In this document: one piece after another, positions 25,694 through 35,722 of the stretch | How positions within the stretch are numbered: the stretch's first letter is position 1 | Layout of the letters: each line of letters opens with the position of its first letter | From: Parabacteroides distasonis | Lineage (GTDB): Bacteria > Bacteroidota > Bacteroidia > Bacteroidales > Tannerellaceae | Reading direction: 5' to 3' | Length of the DNA: 64,000 bases | Assembly: GCA_015060925.1 (NCBI GenBank) | Contig: SUXM01000012.1 | Span: 1-64,000, forward strand | Program-made: the position numbers and the translations under genes | Notes under the pieces: generated by a model | What the model saw: only the letters and a program-made list of their open reading frames with translations | The model's database searches: none | What the model was told of the DNA's origin: nothing

Positions 25694-26755
25694 TTATTTT
25701 GAGCCTTCGGCAAACTCGGTAGGAGAAACTCCTTTCAACTTCTGGAAATGCCTCCAGGCAGTGGAACGATGACGATAGCCAGCTTCGATGAAAAGTTCCT
25801 GTATATTGGCATCGGGATTGTGCTTCAACCGTTCGGCCACATAGTCGATGCGACGCTTGGTAATGTATTCGCCGAAAGTCATTCCCGTATGAAGCTTGAA
25901 AGCTTCACCCACATAAGTGCGGTTGGAGAATAGCTGTTTGGTGAGAGAAGACATATCCATGTCGGGGTTGCGCCAACCTTCATTCTCCTCGACAATTCTC
26001 ATGATTTTTATCCAGAGCTCATCGTCCACGAAATCGGTAGAAGCTGTATCAGGCTTGAGATAATCCTGCGTCGAAGGGGAAACAATAATACGTTCCCTCA
26101 GCTCGTAATAGGCTACACCGAAGAAGAACGCCATCCATACCAACTGATGCAGGAGTATCAGCCAATAAGCATGCGACAGCTGGATAGAGAAATGAAGCAC
26201 TCCTATCAGGCAGAAGCCTGTGGCATAGGTCATGATGAACTTGCGATCGGCACTGCTCCGACGCCAGTCGTAGGGAACCAGGAACAGGGCGAAGGCATAG
26301 GAGAGCATGATTACCAGCGAAAGCAGACGGAACCATACATTGAACTCACCGATGTGCTGCCAGATGTCGGCATAGGTATGGAGGGGAGTATATTCGATGC
26401 CTGCACACATGCCAACGAACGCCAGCATCAGCAAGGGGGCAAAAAGGCATGCATACACTTTGGGACGGCTGGCAGTGGGGTTGATCACTTCCAAGGGATA
26501 CAGGAAATAGGATATCTGTATGAGAAGGGGCACGAAGGTATGCTCCGGTTCAAAGAAATCACCATCTGCAGTGGTCGTTTCTGTCCAGGTACGGAAGATG
26601 AATGTCAAAGTAAAAAGGGCAGACACCCAGCTGAGTATTGCCTGAATGGTTCGTGAGTAGTCATTCGTCTCTTTGCGTTTCCTCCACAAAAGTATACCGC
26701 ATACGACGAGAATAATGGTCATTAAAACCAAAAAAAGTGTAGCAATATATCGCAT
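25694..26755 (-). CDS. AraC-family regulator with N-terminal seven-TM domain (353 aa)
   Basis: Seven hydrophobic segments (about 3-25, 40-56, 75-95, 102-122, 141-161, 172-194, 197-219), then a linker and a C-terminal AraC double helix-turn-helix (about 265-350). The second HTH ends in GYRHRSTAWRHFQKLKGVSPTEF, the hallmark of the family. A membrane-embedded sensor fused to a DNA-binding domain is a known Bacteroidetes architecture. The position (first in the cassette, 165 bases before the MACPF gene's long upstream region) suggests it controls that gene. The gene is G+C-rich compared with the chromosome around it. Confidence 0.85.
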   Translation of the reverse strand: MRYIATLFLVLMTIILVVCGILLWRKRKETNDYSRTIQAILSWVSALFTLTFIFRTWTETTTADGDFFEPEHTFVPLLIQISYFLYPLEVINPTASRPKVYACLFAPLLMLAFVGMCAGIEYTPLHTYADIWQHIGEFNVWFRLLSLVIMLSYAFALFLVPYDWRRSSADRKFIMTYATGFCLIGVLHFSIQLSHAYWLILLHQLVWMAFFFGVAYYELRERIIVSPSTQDYLKPDTASTDFVDDELWIKIMRIVEENEGWRNPDMDMSSLTKQLFSNRTYVGEAFKLHTGMTFGEYITKRRIDYVAERLKHNPDANIQELFIEAGYRHRSTAWRHFQKLKGVSPTEFAEGSK

Positions 26756-27095
26756 AAAAAGGGGCGTTACAGAAAATATATATCAGCAGCCCTATCGGAT
26801 GTACATTTTACTTTACTGAAATATGTTATCAAAAAATTATTCATATTCCAAGCCACTAATATATTTCAATACACAAAAATAACTAAAAATTTGATACGAC
26901 ATATCGGAGGTTACATTATTTCTTACATGACCAATGATAATTAGTATAAAACTTTTCAATATGATGGTATCATTACAATCTTTATTCAAGTTCAACGCAA
27001 TTTTTGCATAAAATATTAGGGAAATGCTGACTCTGTATTTATGCTCGCAACATAAATAATATCCAAACAATAAATACTATTCACCCATAAATTAT
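26756..27095. other. Region between the AraC-type gene and the right repeat
   Basis: 340 AT-rich bases without a convincing gene. A partial ATCGGATGTA motif is at 26794-26803. This must hold the promoter of the AraC-type gene, but no exact TAnnTTTG box is visible. A 77-codon frame on the minus strand (27070 to 26837) is AT-rich and looks non-coding. Confidence 0.4.
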
Positions 27096-27383
27096 ACAAA
27101 AAAATAGCCGGCAGGTAATATCAAACTACCCGCCGGCTAATCTCATTTACATCGGATGTAATTTTACATCCTTTCGTTATCTTTTCGGAATATCAACCGA
27201 AGTTTCTTGTTCTCCTAACAAATGTTGTGAGAAATAGTCTACCAATCGCCAATAGAAATACTCATTCATATCCCCAAATCCATGACGCTGTTGCGGTAAC
27301 AACAACATATCAAAACGTTTTCCGGCTTTGATCAATGCTTCTACTACTCGCAAAGTATTTCCCGGGTGAACGTTGTTGTCTAT
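27096..27383. repeat. Right 288-bp direct repeat flanking the MACPF cassette
   Basis: Partner of 21895-22182. Here the peptidase part is continuous with the intact gene. It shares only 'ac' plus the A run at its outer edge and ends at 27383, exactly where the fragment's homology stops. Confidence 0.93.
27098..27139 (-). terminator. Terminator of the DPP IV peptidase gene
   Basis: TAGCCGGCAGGTA / TACCCGCCGGCTA stem at 27105-27139 with seven T following on the minus strand. Confidence 0.7.
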
Positions 27384-29618
27384 GTCACCATGAATCAACA
27401 TCAAATGTCCTTTCAATTGTTTGGCTATCTCCGGATTGGATTTAATACTATAAACAAATGTAGTATCTCCCTTTTCACTTACCACCTCTTTTACTCCGTG
27501 ATGGGTTTCACTCCACCAACGGTTGTAGATGCGGTTATCATGGTTTCCGGCACAAGAAACCGCCGCTTTAAAGAAGTCCGGATATTGAAGGATGGCTGCA
27601 GTCGACATAAATCCGCCACCGGAGTGTCCATGAATACCTACACGATTGATGTCGATAAATTTATGACGATCTGCCAATTGGATGATAGCTGCTTTCTGAT
27701 CTGCCAAACCATAGTCACGTAAATTACCATAGCTGTAGTTATGATACCACTTAGAACGGCTTGGGTGTCCACCACGGTTACCAACTGTCACCACAATAAA
27801 CCCGGCCTGTGCCAAACGGTCAGTACGAACGCCCATACGGGTAAACGGATAAACGGTTGCCTCTACCTGCGGACCCGGATAGACATAATCAATGATCGGG
27901 TAAACCTTTGTGGAATCAAAGTTAAACGGTTTATACATGACCCCATACAAATCGGTCACACCGTCAGCCGCTTTCACCTTGAACGGTTCAGGGAACTGGT
28001 AACCAGCTGCCAACAACTGAGAGAAATCACTCTCTTCCAATGTCATGATTTTACGGCCGTTGCTATCCAACAAATCCGTCTTCGGAATCGTGTTGACACG
28101 AGAGTAGTTGTTTACGACAAAAGCGGCATCATCATCAATACTTGCCATGTGGAAATAGTCACCAGCTGTCACCAACTGCAAATTGCTACCATCCAAGTTA
28201 GCCCTGTACAGATGTTCGTAATAGGGATTCTCACCTGTTTCTTTTCCATTTGCTGTAAAGTAAACCACCCGTTTCGCTTCATCAATCTTGACAATCTGAT
28301 CCACATGCCAAGGACCGCGGGTAATACGGTTCTTTAAATTTCCTTTATCGTCATAGAGATACAGATGTGCCCATCCATCTCGTTCACTCCAATGAACCAA
28401 CTCTTTGCCATTACCGATAGCTGCCAACGGACGAACCTCTTGGTAGGTATTCATGCGTTCTTCGATAATCGGGCAAAGCGTATCCTGTCCGATGGTATAA
28501 GAGCAGATATCGATACGATGCAGGTCACGGCTCGAACGGGTCACAAAGAAGCGATTGTTATCACCCAACCAAACACTCGCTAACTCTCTTTTGCTTCTCT
28601 CCTTCTGCAAACGAGGCTTGCGAGCCAAACGCAAAGTCTGGTCTTTGAAAGCAGATGTTTGGATCTCCTTGTAGCTGTTGTTGCTCATATCAAACAGATA
28701 CAAATGTTGTATAGGAGCCTCTTTTTCACCCGGCATCTGGTATTTGTAAGTCTCCAATGTCGGACGAGGAGAAGCCATGGAGTTGATGACCCAAAGGTCT
28801 TTCACCTGCCGTTCGTCTTCCAAGGTAACAGCAAAGTAACGAGAGTCGGGTGACCACACGATTCCCCACACCCCTTTACGTTTTCCATTACATAACGTGT
28901 CTGTATTCAGCAAGCTATAAGGTTGCCCGAAGCCGAAATCCTTCACACCGAATGTTGTCAACTGTATATCTGTGACCGTACTGTCTTTGTCATCCTTTTT
29001 CAGTTTTTCATAATCTTCACGTGACATACGGTACAGATTCAAGTCTTTCGCATAGACAACCGTCTGGCCATCCGGAGAGATGGATGCCCAATTCGGATAT
29101 TCTATATCCTTCTTTTTGTCTTCTAACCAGGTCAATTTCTTGGTCGGATAATCGTATGAGAAATAAAATATCTCCTTTTTATTCTTAGGAGCTTTCTTAT
29201 CGGTTGTATCTTTCTTCGCATCCTTTGAAGAAACTATATGGAATGTGAAGGTTCGTCCATCCTCTTGCGCTTCCAATTTCTGGATAGGCAACTGTTGGGC
29301 AGTAAAAGGATCTTTGACTATTTCCGTAATTTGAGCCGCAAGGTTATCCAAATCGAACAAAGGCCGTTTGGTCTTGGCTGTCGGATCCACTACATACCAC
29401 GCCTTTCCGTTGCTGGTCTTGTATTCATACCAAAAGCTATTCCCTTTCTGGAACCAATGGGGATCCACAGTCGTGGAGAATAACATGGTATTTAACTTAT
29501 CAAGCGTGAAACGTTCTGCTTGTACATATCCCGGCAGACGTTCTGTACTTTGGGCTTGTGCTTCTACACCAACTAACAGGCCGGCACAAAGCAATAAAGA
29601 GCATACATGTTTTTTCAT
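27177..29618 (-). CDS. Exported dipeptidyl peptidase IV-type S9 prolyl peptidase (813 aa)
   Basis: Serine peptidase that removes X-Pro/X-Ala dipeptides, acting in the periplasm or on the cell surface. The start is the ATG at 29618 (MKKHVCSLLLCAGLLVGVEA), a standard signal peptide; a GTG four codons earlier is not needed. Residues about 60-540 form the DPP IV beta-propeller. The hydrolase domain has the nucleophile in GHSGGGF (about 665), Asp in GDIDNNV (about 744) and His in QQRHGFGD (about 777). Full length. Its 3' end and terminator are duplicated 5.2 kb to the left, so its last ~69 codons may derive from an incoming allele. It directly follows the ATPase operon terminator. Confidence 0.9.
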   Translation of the reverse strand: MKKHVCSLLLCAGLLVGVEAQAQSTERLPGYVQAERFTLDKLNTMLFSTTVDPHWFQKGNSFWYEYKTSNGKAWYVVDPTAKTKRPLFDLDNLAAQITEIVKDPFTAQQLPIQKLEAQEDGRTFTFHIVSSKDAKKDTTDKKAPKNKKEIFYFSYDYPTKKLTWLEDKKKDIEYPNWASISPDGQTVVYAKDLNLYRMSREDYEKLKKDDKDSTVTDIQLTTFGVKDFGFGQPYSLLNTDTLCNGKRKGVWGIVWSPDSRYFAVTLEDERQVKDLWVINSMASPRPTLETYKYQMPGEKEAPIQHLYLFDMSNNSYKEIQTSAFKDQTLRLARKPRLQKERSKRELASVWLGDNNRFFVTRSSRDLHRIDICSYTIGQDTLCPIIEERMNTYQEVRPLAAIGNGKELVHWSERDGWAHLYLYDDKGNLKNRITRGPWHVDQIVKIDEAKRVVYFTANGKETGENPYYEHLYRANLDGSNLQLVTAGDYFHMASIDDDAAFVVNNYSRVNTIPKTDLLDSNGRKIMTLEESDFSQLLAAGYQFPEPFKVKAADGVTDLYGVMYKPFNFDSTKVYPIIDYVYPGPQVEATVYPFTRMGVRTDRLAQAGFIVVTVGNRGGHPSRSKWYHNYSYGNLRDYGLADQKAAIIQLADRHKFIDINRVGIHGHSGGGFMSTAAILQYPDFFKAAVSCAGNHDNRIYNRWWSETHHGVKEVVSEKGDTTFVYSIKSNPEIAKQLKGHLMLIHGDIDNNVHPGNTLRVVEALIKAGKRFDMLLLPQQRHGFGDMNEYFYWRLVDYFSQHLLGEQETSVDIPKR

Positions 29619-29640
29619 TTTTCCTATCACATAGAGTTTT

Positions 29641-29673
29641 AAAAAAGGGGTCGTGCCTTTGTGACATGACCCC
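29641..29673 (-). terminator. Terminator of the V/A-type ATPase operon
   Basis: GGGGTCGTG (29647-29655) pairs with CATGACCCC (29665-29673); six T follow on the minus strand, 25 bases after the ntpK stop. Confidence 0.75.
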
Positions 29674-29697
29674 TATATCAAATCGTTTTATTTTCTC

Positions 29698-30126
<429 letters not shown>

Positions 30127-30160
30127 TTAAATTTTTAATTGTTATTGAATTACTTTTTTG

Positions 30161-31999
30161 TTACTTGTTTGGAGATGAGAAAGGTTTATACATCGTTCCC
30201 TTTCCATCATATCCTGAATTTTTAAAATATTCCACGAATGTCAAACGGATAGAGTGAACATAAGCACTCAAACAAGAGAGTGCAATATTCAGGGAGTGAC
30301 CAAAGACAAAGATCAAACCGAAACAAATCCATCCCGGGATTCCCCATAACAAATCTGCCATACTATCCTTTAGTTGCAAGCCTAATGTGTTAAACACACC
30401 TCCCAACATACCTCCGGCCAAACCTAACGCATAAAGACGAAGGTAAGAAAGCAAGTCTCCCATCAATCCGGTTGCCATGTTATAGGTATCCCATAAACCT
30501 GCACCTACATTCATGAAAACATTCCGACGAATATTATTTAATAAATAAATACCAATAGCAGAAACCGCACCAATAGCGATAAACGCCATCTTGGAAGTAT
30601 CCATAGTTATCACCTGCAGATAGTTCAATGTCCCTACGACAACCGAACCTCCAACAAACAACAACCAGCCCCAAGCTGATAGTGAGTTCTTGAATCCATA
30701 GCGAGCTGTTGAACAGATCGCTTTGACTACCATAGCAAAGCAGATATGGAACATACCGACAAGCAAAGCAAATACCATAGTCTTGTCATAAGCCGTTCCA
30801 TCAAATTTACCGGTAATCATGATTGACTTAAGCCCTTCCGGAATATCTAACTTCACAAGTTCTACCCCAAAGAAGGTTCCCATCAACGTACCGACAACTG
30901 TTGTCGCCGCACCAAGCGTGATCAACAAGTTCATCAAACCAGCCATCGACTTGCTCACCTTTGTCTTTAAGTATAATCCAAAGAGTACCAAGAAAAGACC
31001 ATATCCGGCATCTCCGACACAAAGCCCAAAGAACAAAGCATAGAACGGAGCAAACAAAGGTGTAGGGTCAAACTCTCCATAATCCGGCATACCATACATC
31101 TTTGTCAAAACCTCAAAGAGACGGGTAACGGCATTATTCCTTAATTTGATCGGTGCGTTGTCTTCTTTTTCAGCTGGGCGTGCCTCATAGTAGATACCAC
31201 TTGCTTCCAACATGGAACGGACAGCAGTATCATTCTCTACCGGAACCCAACCTTCCAACAGCACAAGTGCTCCATCAGCCTTTCTCTCCCCTCCTAATTT
31301 AACTTCCAACAAATCTATTTCACCTTGTAATTGTGATATTGCTGTTTCCACAATAGAAATGTGTGAAGCACTAAAAGCATTTTGTTGTTTCTTTGCCTCT
31401 TTGATATCTGCAAGTAAAGAAGAACGTTTAGCTTCTAACTCTGATAATCTGTATTCCGGCAAACGAACCACTTCTGCCTCTATCTTTACGGGCTCTTTAT
31501 TGACTGTTACAAAATAAGCTTGTCCGGCTTTTTTATTGATAACCGTTGCATTACATGCTTCTACCCATGCTTCTTCAAAGTTCTTTTCCGGACAACAGAA
31601 GAATTGCATGAACCATCCGTTCTTTTTCAGTTCTTCGATTACTTTCCAATCAAACTCACCCCATATTTCCATCTGAGCAAGTTCCTTTTCAAGAGCAGGA
31701 AGTTGCTGATTGAGTGCCTGCAAACGATCACGTAATGCTTCGTAACCCTCTATTGCCTCCTCTACCATTATCCCTGAAACGGAGACTTGACCTTCAGCCA
31801 AAGATGCAGAAACAGACATCTCTTTATGTAAGTTCTTATAGAACGTATGTTTCTGTAAAAGAGCTTGCAGACTCTCATCCATCTCACCTGCTTGGCGAAC
31901 TTCTACATGCACTACGCCCAATTCACGAAGCTTATCCAAGAACGTTTCATATTCCTTATGGTAAATAAGGAACGAATACTTATTCATTTTCGTAATCAT
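30161..31999 (-). CDS. ntpI: V/A-type ATPase subunit I (a subunit) (612 aa)
   Basis: Stator subunit forming the ion half-channels. The N-terminal ~300 residues are cytoplasmic and coiled-coil rich; from about 315 there are seven to eight TM segments. TM7 region LLSYLRLYALGLAGGMLGG contains the essential Arg of the channel. The start codon at 31999 overlaps the subunit D stop (ATGA), so translation is coupled. Confidence 0.92.
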   Translation of the reverse strand: MITKMNKYSFLIYHKEYETFLDKLRELGVVHVEVRQAGEMDESLQALLQKHTFYKNLHKEMSVSASLAEGQVSVSGIMVEEAIEGYEALRDRLQALNQQLPALEKELAQMEIWGEFDWKVIEELKKNGWFMQFFCCPEKNFEEAWVEACNATVINKKAGQAYFVTVNKEPVKIEAEVVRLPEYRLSELEAKRSSLLADIKEAKKQQNAFSASHISIVETAISQLQGEIDLLEVKLGGERKADGALVLLEGWVPVENDTAVRSMLEASGIYYEARPAEKEDNAPIKLRNNAVTRLFEVLTKMYGMPDYGEFDPTPLFAPFYALFFGLCVGDAGYGLFLVLFGLYLKTKVSKSMAGLMNLLITLGAATTVVGTLMGTFFGVELVKLDIPEGLKSIMITGKFDGTAYDKTMVFALLVGMFHICFAMVVKAICSTARYGFKNSLSAWGWLLFVGGSVVVGTLNYLQVITMDTSKMAFIAIGAVSAIGIYLLNNIRRNVFMNVGAGLWDTYNMATGLMGDLLSYLRLYALGLAGGMLGGVFNTLGLQLKDSMADLLWGIPGWICFGLIFVFGHSLNIALSCLSAYVHSIRLTFVEYFKNSGYDGKGTMYKPFSSPNK

Positions 32000-32619
32000 A
32001 CTTCAGCCTCCTCTACCTCTTCTTTTGCTTTACGCTTTTCTTGATTAGCCCGCATGATCTTTTGTGAAGATTTAGAAAGACTCTCTTCATCTTCCATGAA
32101 ACGTTTCACTTTGCGGATCGCATCCTTATAACCCGGAATCTGAACCTTCTCAAAAAGGTTGACTTTCTGAGTCGTCTTCTTCCTCGCATGCTCCAATAAC
32201 TCCAGTTTCATACCCGAGAACTCGGCTTCAATACCTGTACGAGCCAACTTCTTCAACAACTCTATACCATCCGTAAACCAAGCTGGGGTATTGAACAGGC
32301 TATAATGACCTACTTCAAATTGTATTTCGTCTAACAGAGGAACAATCACTCCGGCAATCTTCTTTGTAGACAACGAAACATCCTTAACCGCTATCAGCTC
32401 CGGATTAAACTCGTTCCACAAAGCCACCATGTTCTCATAACTCTGTATTTCCTGTTCAAGCTGAAGTTCCAATCGGTTCACCTCATCTTTGGTCCGCTTG
32501 ACTTCAATACGCAAGGCACTCTCTTTGCTCTTAATTGTCGGCAAAGAACGCTCACGCATCTTCAGCTGCTTCTCCAATTGTTGAAGAGATGTTTTGTTAT
32601 ATTGAAACTTTATTGCCAT
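31996..32619 (-). CDS. ntpD: V/A-type ATPase subunit D (central stalk) (207 aa)
   Basis: Central-shaft subunit, functional equivalent of F-type gamma. It is almost entirely helical with long N- and C-terminal helices (about 5-75 and 140-200) separated by a short beta part, and it has the family pattern FQYNKTSLQQLEKQL near the N-terminus. Size is normal. Start is 13 bases after the subunit B stop. Confidence 0.9.
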   Translation of the reverse strand: MAIKFQYNKTSLQQLEKQLKMRERSLPTIKSKESALRIEVKRTKDEVNRLELQLEQEIQSYENMVALWNEFNPELIAVKDVSLSTKKIAGVIVPLLDEIQFEVGHYSLFNTPAWFTDGIELLKKLARTGIEAEFSGMKLELLEHARKKTTQKVNLFEKVQIPGYKDAIRKVKRFMEDEESLSKSSQKIMRANQEKRKAKEEVEEAEV

Positions 32620-32632
32620 AAACCTTTCATTC

Positions 32633-33952
32633 TCAATTCTTCCAATACTTATCTACCAACGCTTGCTTGATATTAACTTCAGCAGGCTGGAAATATTCAG
32701 AGAACAATCCCCATGCCACATCAAGCATTTCCGTTGTATCCAAGTTTACATCAATCGCCAATAACTTACTTGAATAATCCTTTGCAAACGCCAAAGCACG
32801 ATTGTCGTAATCCGTCAAATCAAAACCATTTTCCAACTTAGTCTTTGCATTAGCGGCATCAGCATACAGACGGACAGCCGCATTCATCACCTGCGGATGG
32901 TCTTCACGTGTTTTCTTACCTGTTACCAACTGTTTCAAACGAGACAAGCTTCGGAACGGATCGACAATAACTTTACCAACGTCACTATCCTTACGTAAAT
33001 ATAACTGACCTTCTGTAATATAACCGGTATTATCAGGTACAGCATGGGTAATGTCACCCCCGGACAGAGTCGTCACCGCAATAATGGTGATTGAACCACC
33101 GGCTGGGAACTGTACAGCTTTTTCATAAATCTTAGCCAAATCCGAATAAAGTGAACCCGGCATAGAATCTTTAGAAGGAATCTGGTCCATACGGTTAGAT
33201 ACAATCGCCAAAGCATCGGCATAGTTGGTCATGTCAGTCAACAAAACCAAGACCTTTTCATTCTTTTGCACCGCAAAATATTCTGCTGCACACAAAGCCA
33301 TATCCGGAATCAAGATACGCTCTACAGATGGGTCTTCCGTTGTATTGATAAAGCTAACAATACGGTCTAATGCACCGGCATTGCTAAATGTGTTTTTAAA
33401 GAAAAGGTAGTCATCGTTTGTCATACCCATACCACCCAAGATAATCTTGTCTGATTGGGCACGCAAAGCTACCATCGCCATAACCTGATTGAACGGTTGG
33501 TCAGGGTCAGCAAAGAACGGGATCTTTTGTCCTGTTACCAACGTATTATTTAAGTCAATACCAGCAATACCGGTAGCGATCAATTCTGAAGGTTGCTGAC
33601 GGCGAACAGGGTTTACAGAAGGACCACCGATTTCCACATCTGTACCTTCAGGTATAGGACCACCATCAATCGGTTCCCCATACGCATTAAAGAAACGGCC
33701 GGCCAATTGATCCCCAACCTTTAAAGAAGGCGCTTTACCCATGAATACAACCTCTGCATTGGTACGGATACCTTCTGTACCAGAGAACACCTGCAAAGTG
33801 ACTTCATCACCAATAATCTTTACTACCTGAGCCAACTTTCCATCTACAGAAGCCAACTCGTCATACCCAACACCTGTTGCTTTCAACGAACAAGTTGCCT
33901 TTGTAATCTGGGTAATCTTTGTATATATCTTTTGAAATGCTTTTGTTGCCAT
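32633..33952 (-). CDS. ntpB: V/A-type ATPase subunit B (non-catalytic) (439 aa)
   Basis: Regulatory nucleotide-site subunit of the A3B3 head. It has the B-type fold and signature motifs (VNPVRRQQPSELIATGIAGI near 115-134, PSKDSMPGSLYSDLAKIYE) but lacks a Walker A motif, as expected. Length is typical for bacterial V/A-type B subunits (about 440-460). Confidence 0.94.
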   Translation of the reverse strand: MATKAFQKIYTKITQITKATCSLKATGVGYDELASVDGKLAQVVKIIGDEVTLQVFSGTEGIRTNAEVVFMGKAPSLKVGDQLAGRFFNAYGEPIDGGPIPEGTDVEIGGPSVNPVRRQQPSELIATGIAGIDLNNTLVTGQKIPFFADPDQPFNQVMAMVALRAQSDKIILGGMGMTNDDYLFFKNTFSNAGALDRIVSFINTTEDPSVERILIPDMALCAAEYFAVQKNEKVLVLLTDMTNYADALAIVSNRMDQIPSKDSMPGSLYSDLAKIYEKAVQFPAGGSITIIAVTTLSGGDITHAVPDNTGYITEGQLYLRKDSDVGKVIVDPFRSLSRLKQLVTGKKTREDHPQVMNAAVRLYADAANAKTKLENGFDLTDYDNRALAFAKDYSSKLLAIDVNLDTTEMLDVAWGLFSEYFQPAEVNIKQALVDKYWKN

Positions 33953-33960
33953 ACGCTCTT

Positions 33961-35718
33961 TTATTTATCTTCTCGTTCTGCTAACAGTGCATCAAGTTGC
34001 TCGTTAAACTTATAGAACTGTTCACTCTTATACTCAGAATAGTTCATCTGTTTGAATACGTTGATTAACTTCTTAAAGTAATCCATTACTTCAAGGAATG
34101 AATCAAAGTTAAATTCGGTATGACAGATTTTAACCACCTTATCCAACATAAATTCCTGGCGTTCCAACGGAGTTACAGCATCGATCGTATCGAAAGCATC
34201 CTGCTGTAGGATTACAAAGTCAATCAATTCTGATTTCCAGAATGTCACATGATACTCAACAGGCACACCATCATCACCCAAAATATTGATCTGTTCAGCA
34301 ATTTCCTTACCACGCAACATACGAGTCTTTATCTCATTAACCTTCTCAATCCATGACGGAGAAATATGTTGAGCGATGTATTCCTGAAATTCCGGATATT
34401 CCAAATATTTAGAATAACTATCAATCGGGTTCACTGCCGGATAACGCTTACGGTCTGCACGTTCCTGCTCCAACGCATAGAAACAACGAGCCACCTTCTT
34501 CGTATTTTCAGTTACCGGTTCTTTCAAGTTACCACCCGCAGGAGATACAGTACCAATAAACGTAACAGAACCTGTCTGACCATTATTCAAAAAGACGAAA
34601 CCTGCGCGAGCATAGAAGTTTGCCACAATCGCAGACAAGTCCATCGGGAACGCGTCAGGTCCGGGAAGTTCTTCCAAACGGTTAGACATTTCACGTAATG
34701 CCTGAGCCCAACGAGAAGTAGAATCCGCCATCAACAACACTTTTAATCCCATGCTACGATAATATTCCGCGATAGTCATAGCTGTGTAAACAGATGCTTC
34801 ACGAGCAGCCACCGGCATGTTTGAAGTATTTGCAATAATGATGGTACGTTCCATTAACTTACGACCGGTATGCGGGTCTACCAATTCAGGGAATTCTGTA
34901 AAAATTTCTACTACCTCATTCGCACGTTCTCCACAAGCAGCAATAATCACAATATCCGCTTCTGCCTGTTTGGAAATAGCATGCTGAAGCACAGTCTTAC
35001 CCGTACCGAAAGGCCCAGGGATAAAACCTGTACCACCTTCAACTATTGGGTTTACAGTATCGATAGTACGGACACCTGTTTCCAATAGTTTATATGGACG
35101 TGGTTTTTCTTTGTAGCAAGTGATGGCACGTTTCACCGGCCAACGCTGCACCATAGTAACTTCCACCTCTTTACCTGTTTCATCTGTCAAAACAGCAATC
35201 ACCTTATTAATATTATACTGTCCTGCCTCTACAACACTCTTAATGATATACTCTCCCTTAAAAGTAAAAGGAACCATAATCTTATGAGGTTGGAAGTTTT
35301 CATCCACTTCGCCTAACCAATCTCCGGCTCCTACCTTATCACCTACTTTAGCAAGTGGCTTGAAATCCCATAATTTATCATTGTCCAAAGCGAAAGTATA
35401 TTCTCCACGTTTCAAGAATACACCATCCATCTTATCCAAGTCATTCTGCAAACCATCGTAGTTACGAGACAACATACCCGGTCCTAAAGTAACCTCCAAC
35501 ATGTGCCCTTCAAACTCCGCTTCATCGCCTACTCGCATACCACGAGTACTTTCAAAGACCTGTACAAAAGCATTTTTACCAATAACCTTGATAACTTCCG
35601 CCATCAGCTTTACGCCTCCTACGGAAATGTAACAGATCTCATTTTGAGAAACCGGTCCGTCAACCTCTACTGTCACAAGGTTGGAAACGATTCCTTTTAC
35701 AATTCCCTTCGTAGCCAT
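33961..35718 (-). CDS. ntpA: V/A-type ATPase catalytic subunit A (585 aa)
   Basis: Catalytic head subunit. The start is the ATG at 35718 (MATKGIVKGIVSNLVTVEVD); an upstream frame extension runs into the preceding gene. It shows the A-subunit-specific bulge domain (about 120-190), Walker A GPFGTGKT (about 235) and the catalytic Glu motif in AACGERANEVVEIF. Four bases separate it from the DUF2764 gene and eight from subunit B. Confidence 0.96.
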   Translation of the reverse strand: MATKGIVKGIVSNLVTVEVDGPVSQNEICYISVGGVKLMAEVIKVIGKNAFVQVFESTRGMRVGDEAEFEGHMLEVTLGPGMLSRNYDGLQNDLDKMDGVFLKRGEYTFALDNDKLWDFKPLAKVGDKVGAGDWLGEVDENFQPHKIMVPFTFKGEYIIKSVVEAGQYNINKVIAVLTDETGKEVEVTMVQRWPVKRAITCYKEKPRPYKLLETGVRTIDTVNPIVEGGTGFIPGPFGTGKTVLQHAISKQAEADIVIIAACGERANEVVEIFTEFPELVDPHTGRKLMERTIIIANTSNMPVAAREASVYTAMTIAEYYRSMGLKVLLMADSTSRWAQALREMSNRLEELPGPDAFPMDLSAIVANFYARAGFVFLNNGQTGSVTFIGTVSPAGGNLKEPVTENTKKVARCFYALEQERADRKRYPAVNPIDSYSKYLEYPEFQEYIAQHISPSWIEKVNEIKTRMLRGKEIAEQINILGDDGVPVEYHVTFWKSELIDFVILQQDAFDTIDAVTPLERQEFMLDKVVKICHTEFNFDSFLEVMDYFKKLINVFKQMNYSEYKSEQFYKFNEQLDALLAEREDK

Positions 35719-35722
35719 ATAC

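Noticed and set aside
26837-27070. 77-codon minus-strand frame between the AraC-type gene and the repeat
   Set aside because: Composition like random AT-rich DNA, no recognisable domain and no conserved-looking context.
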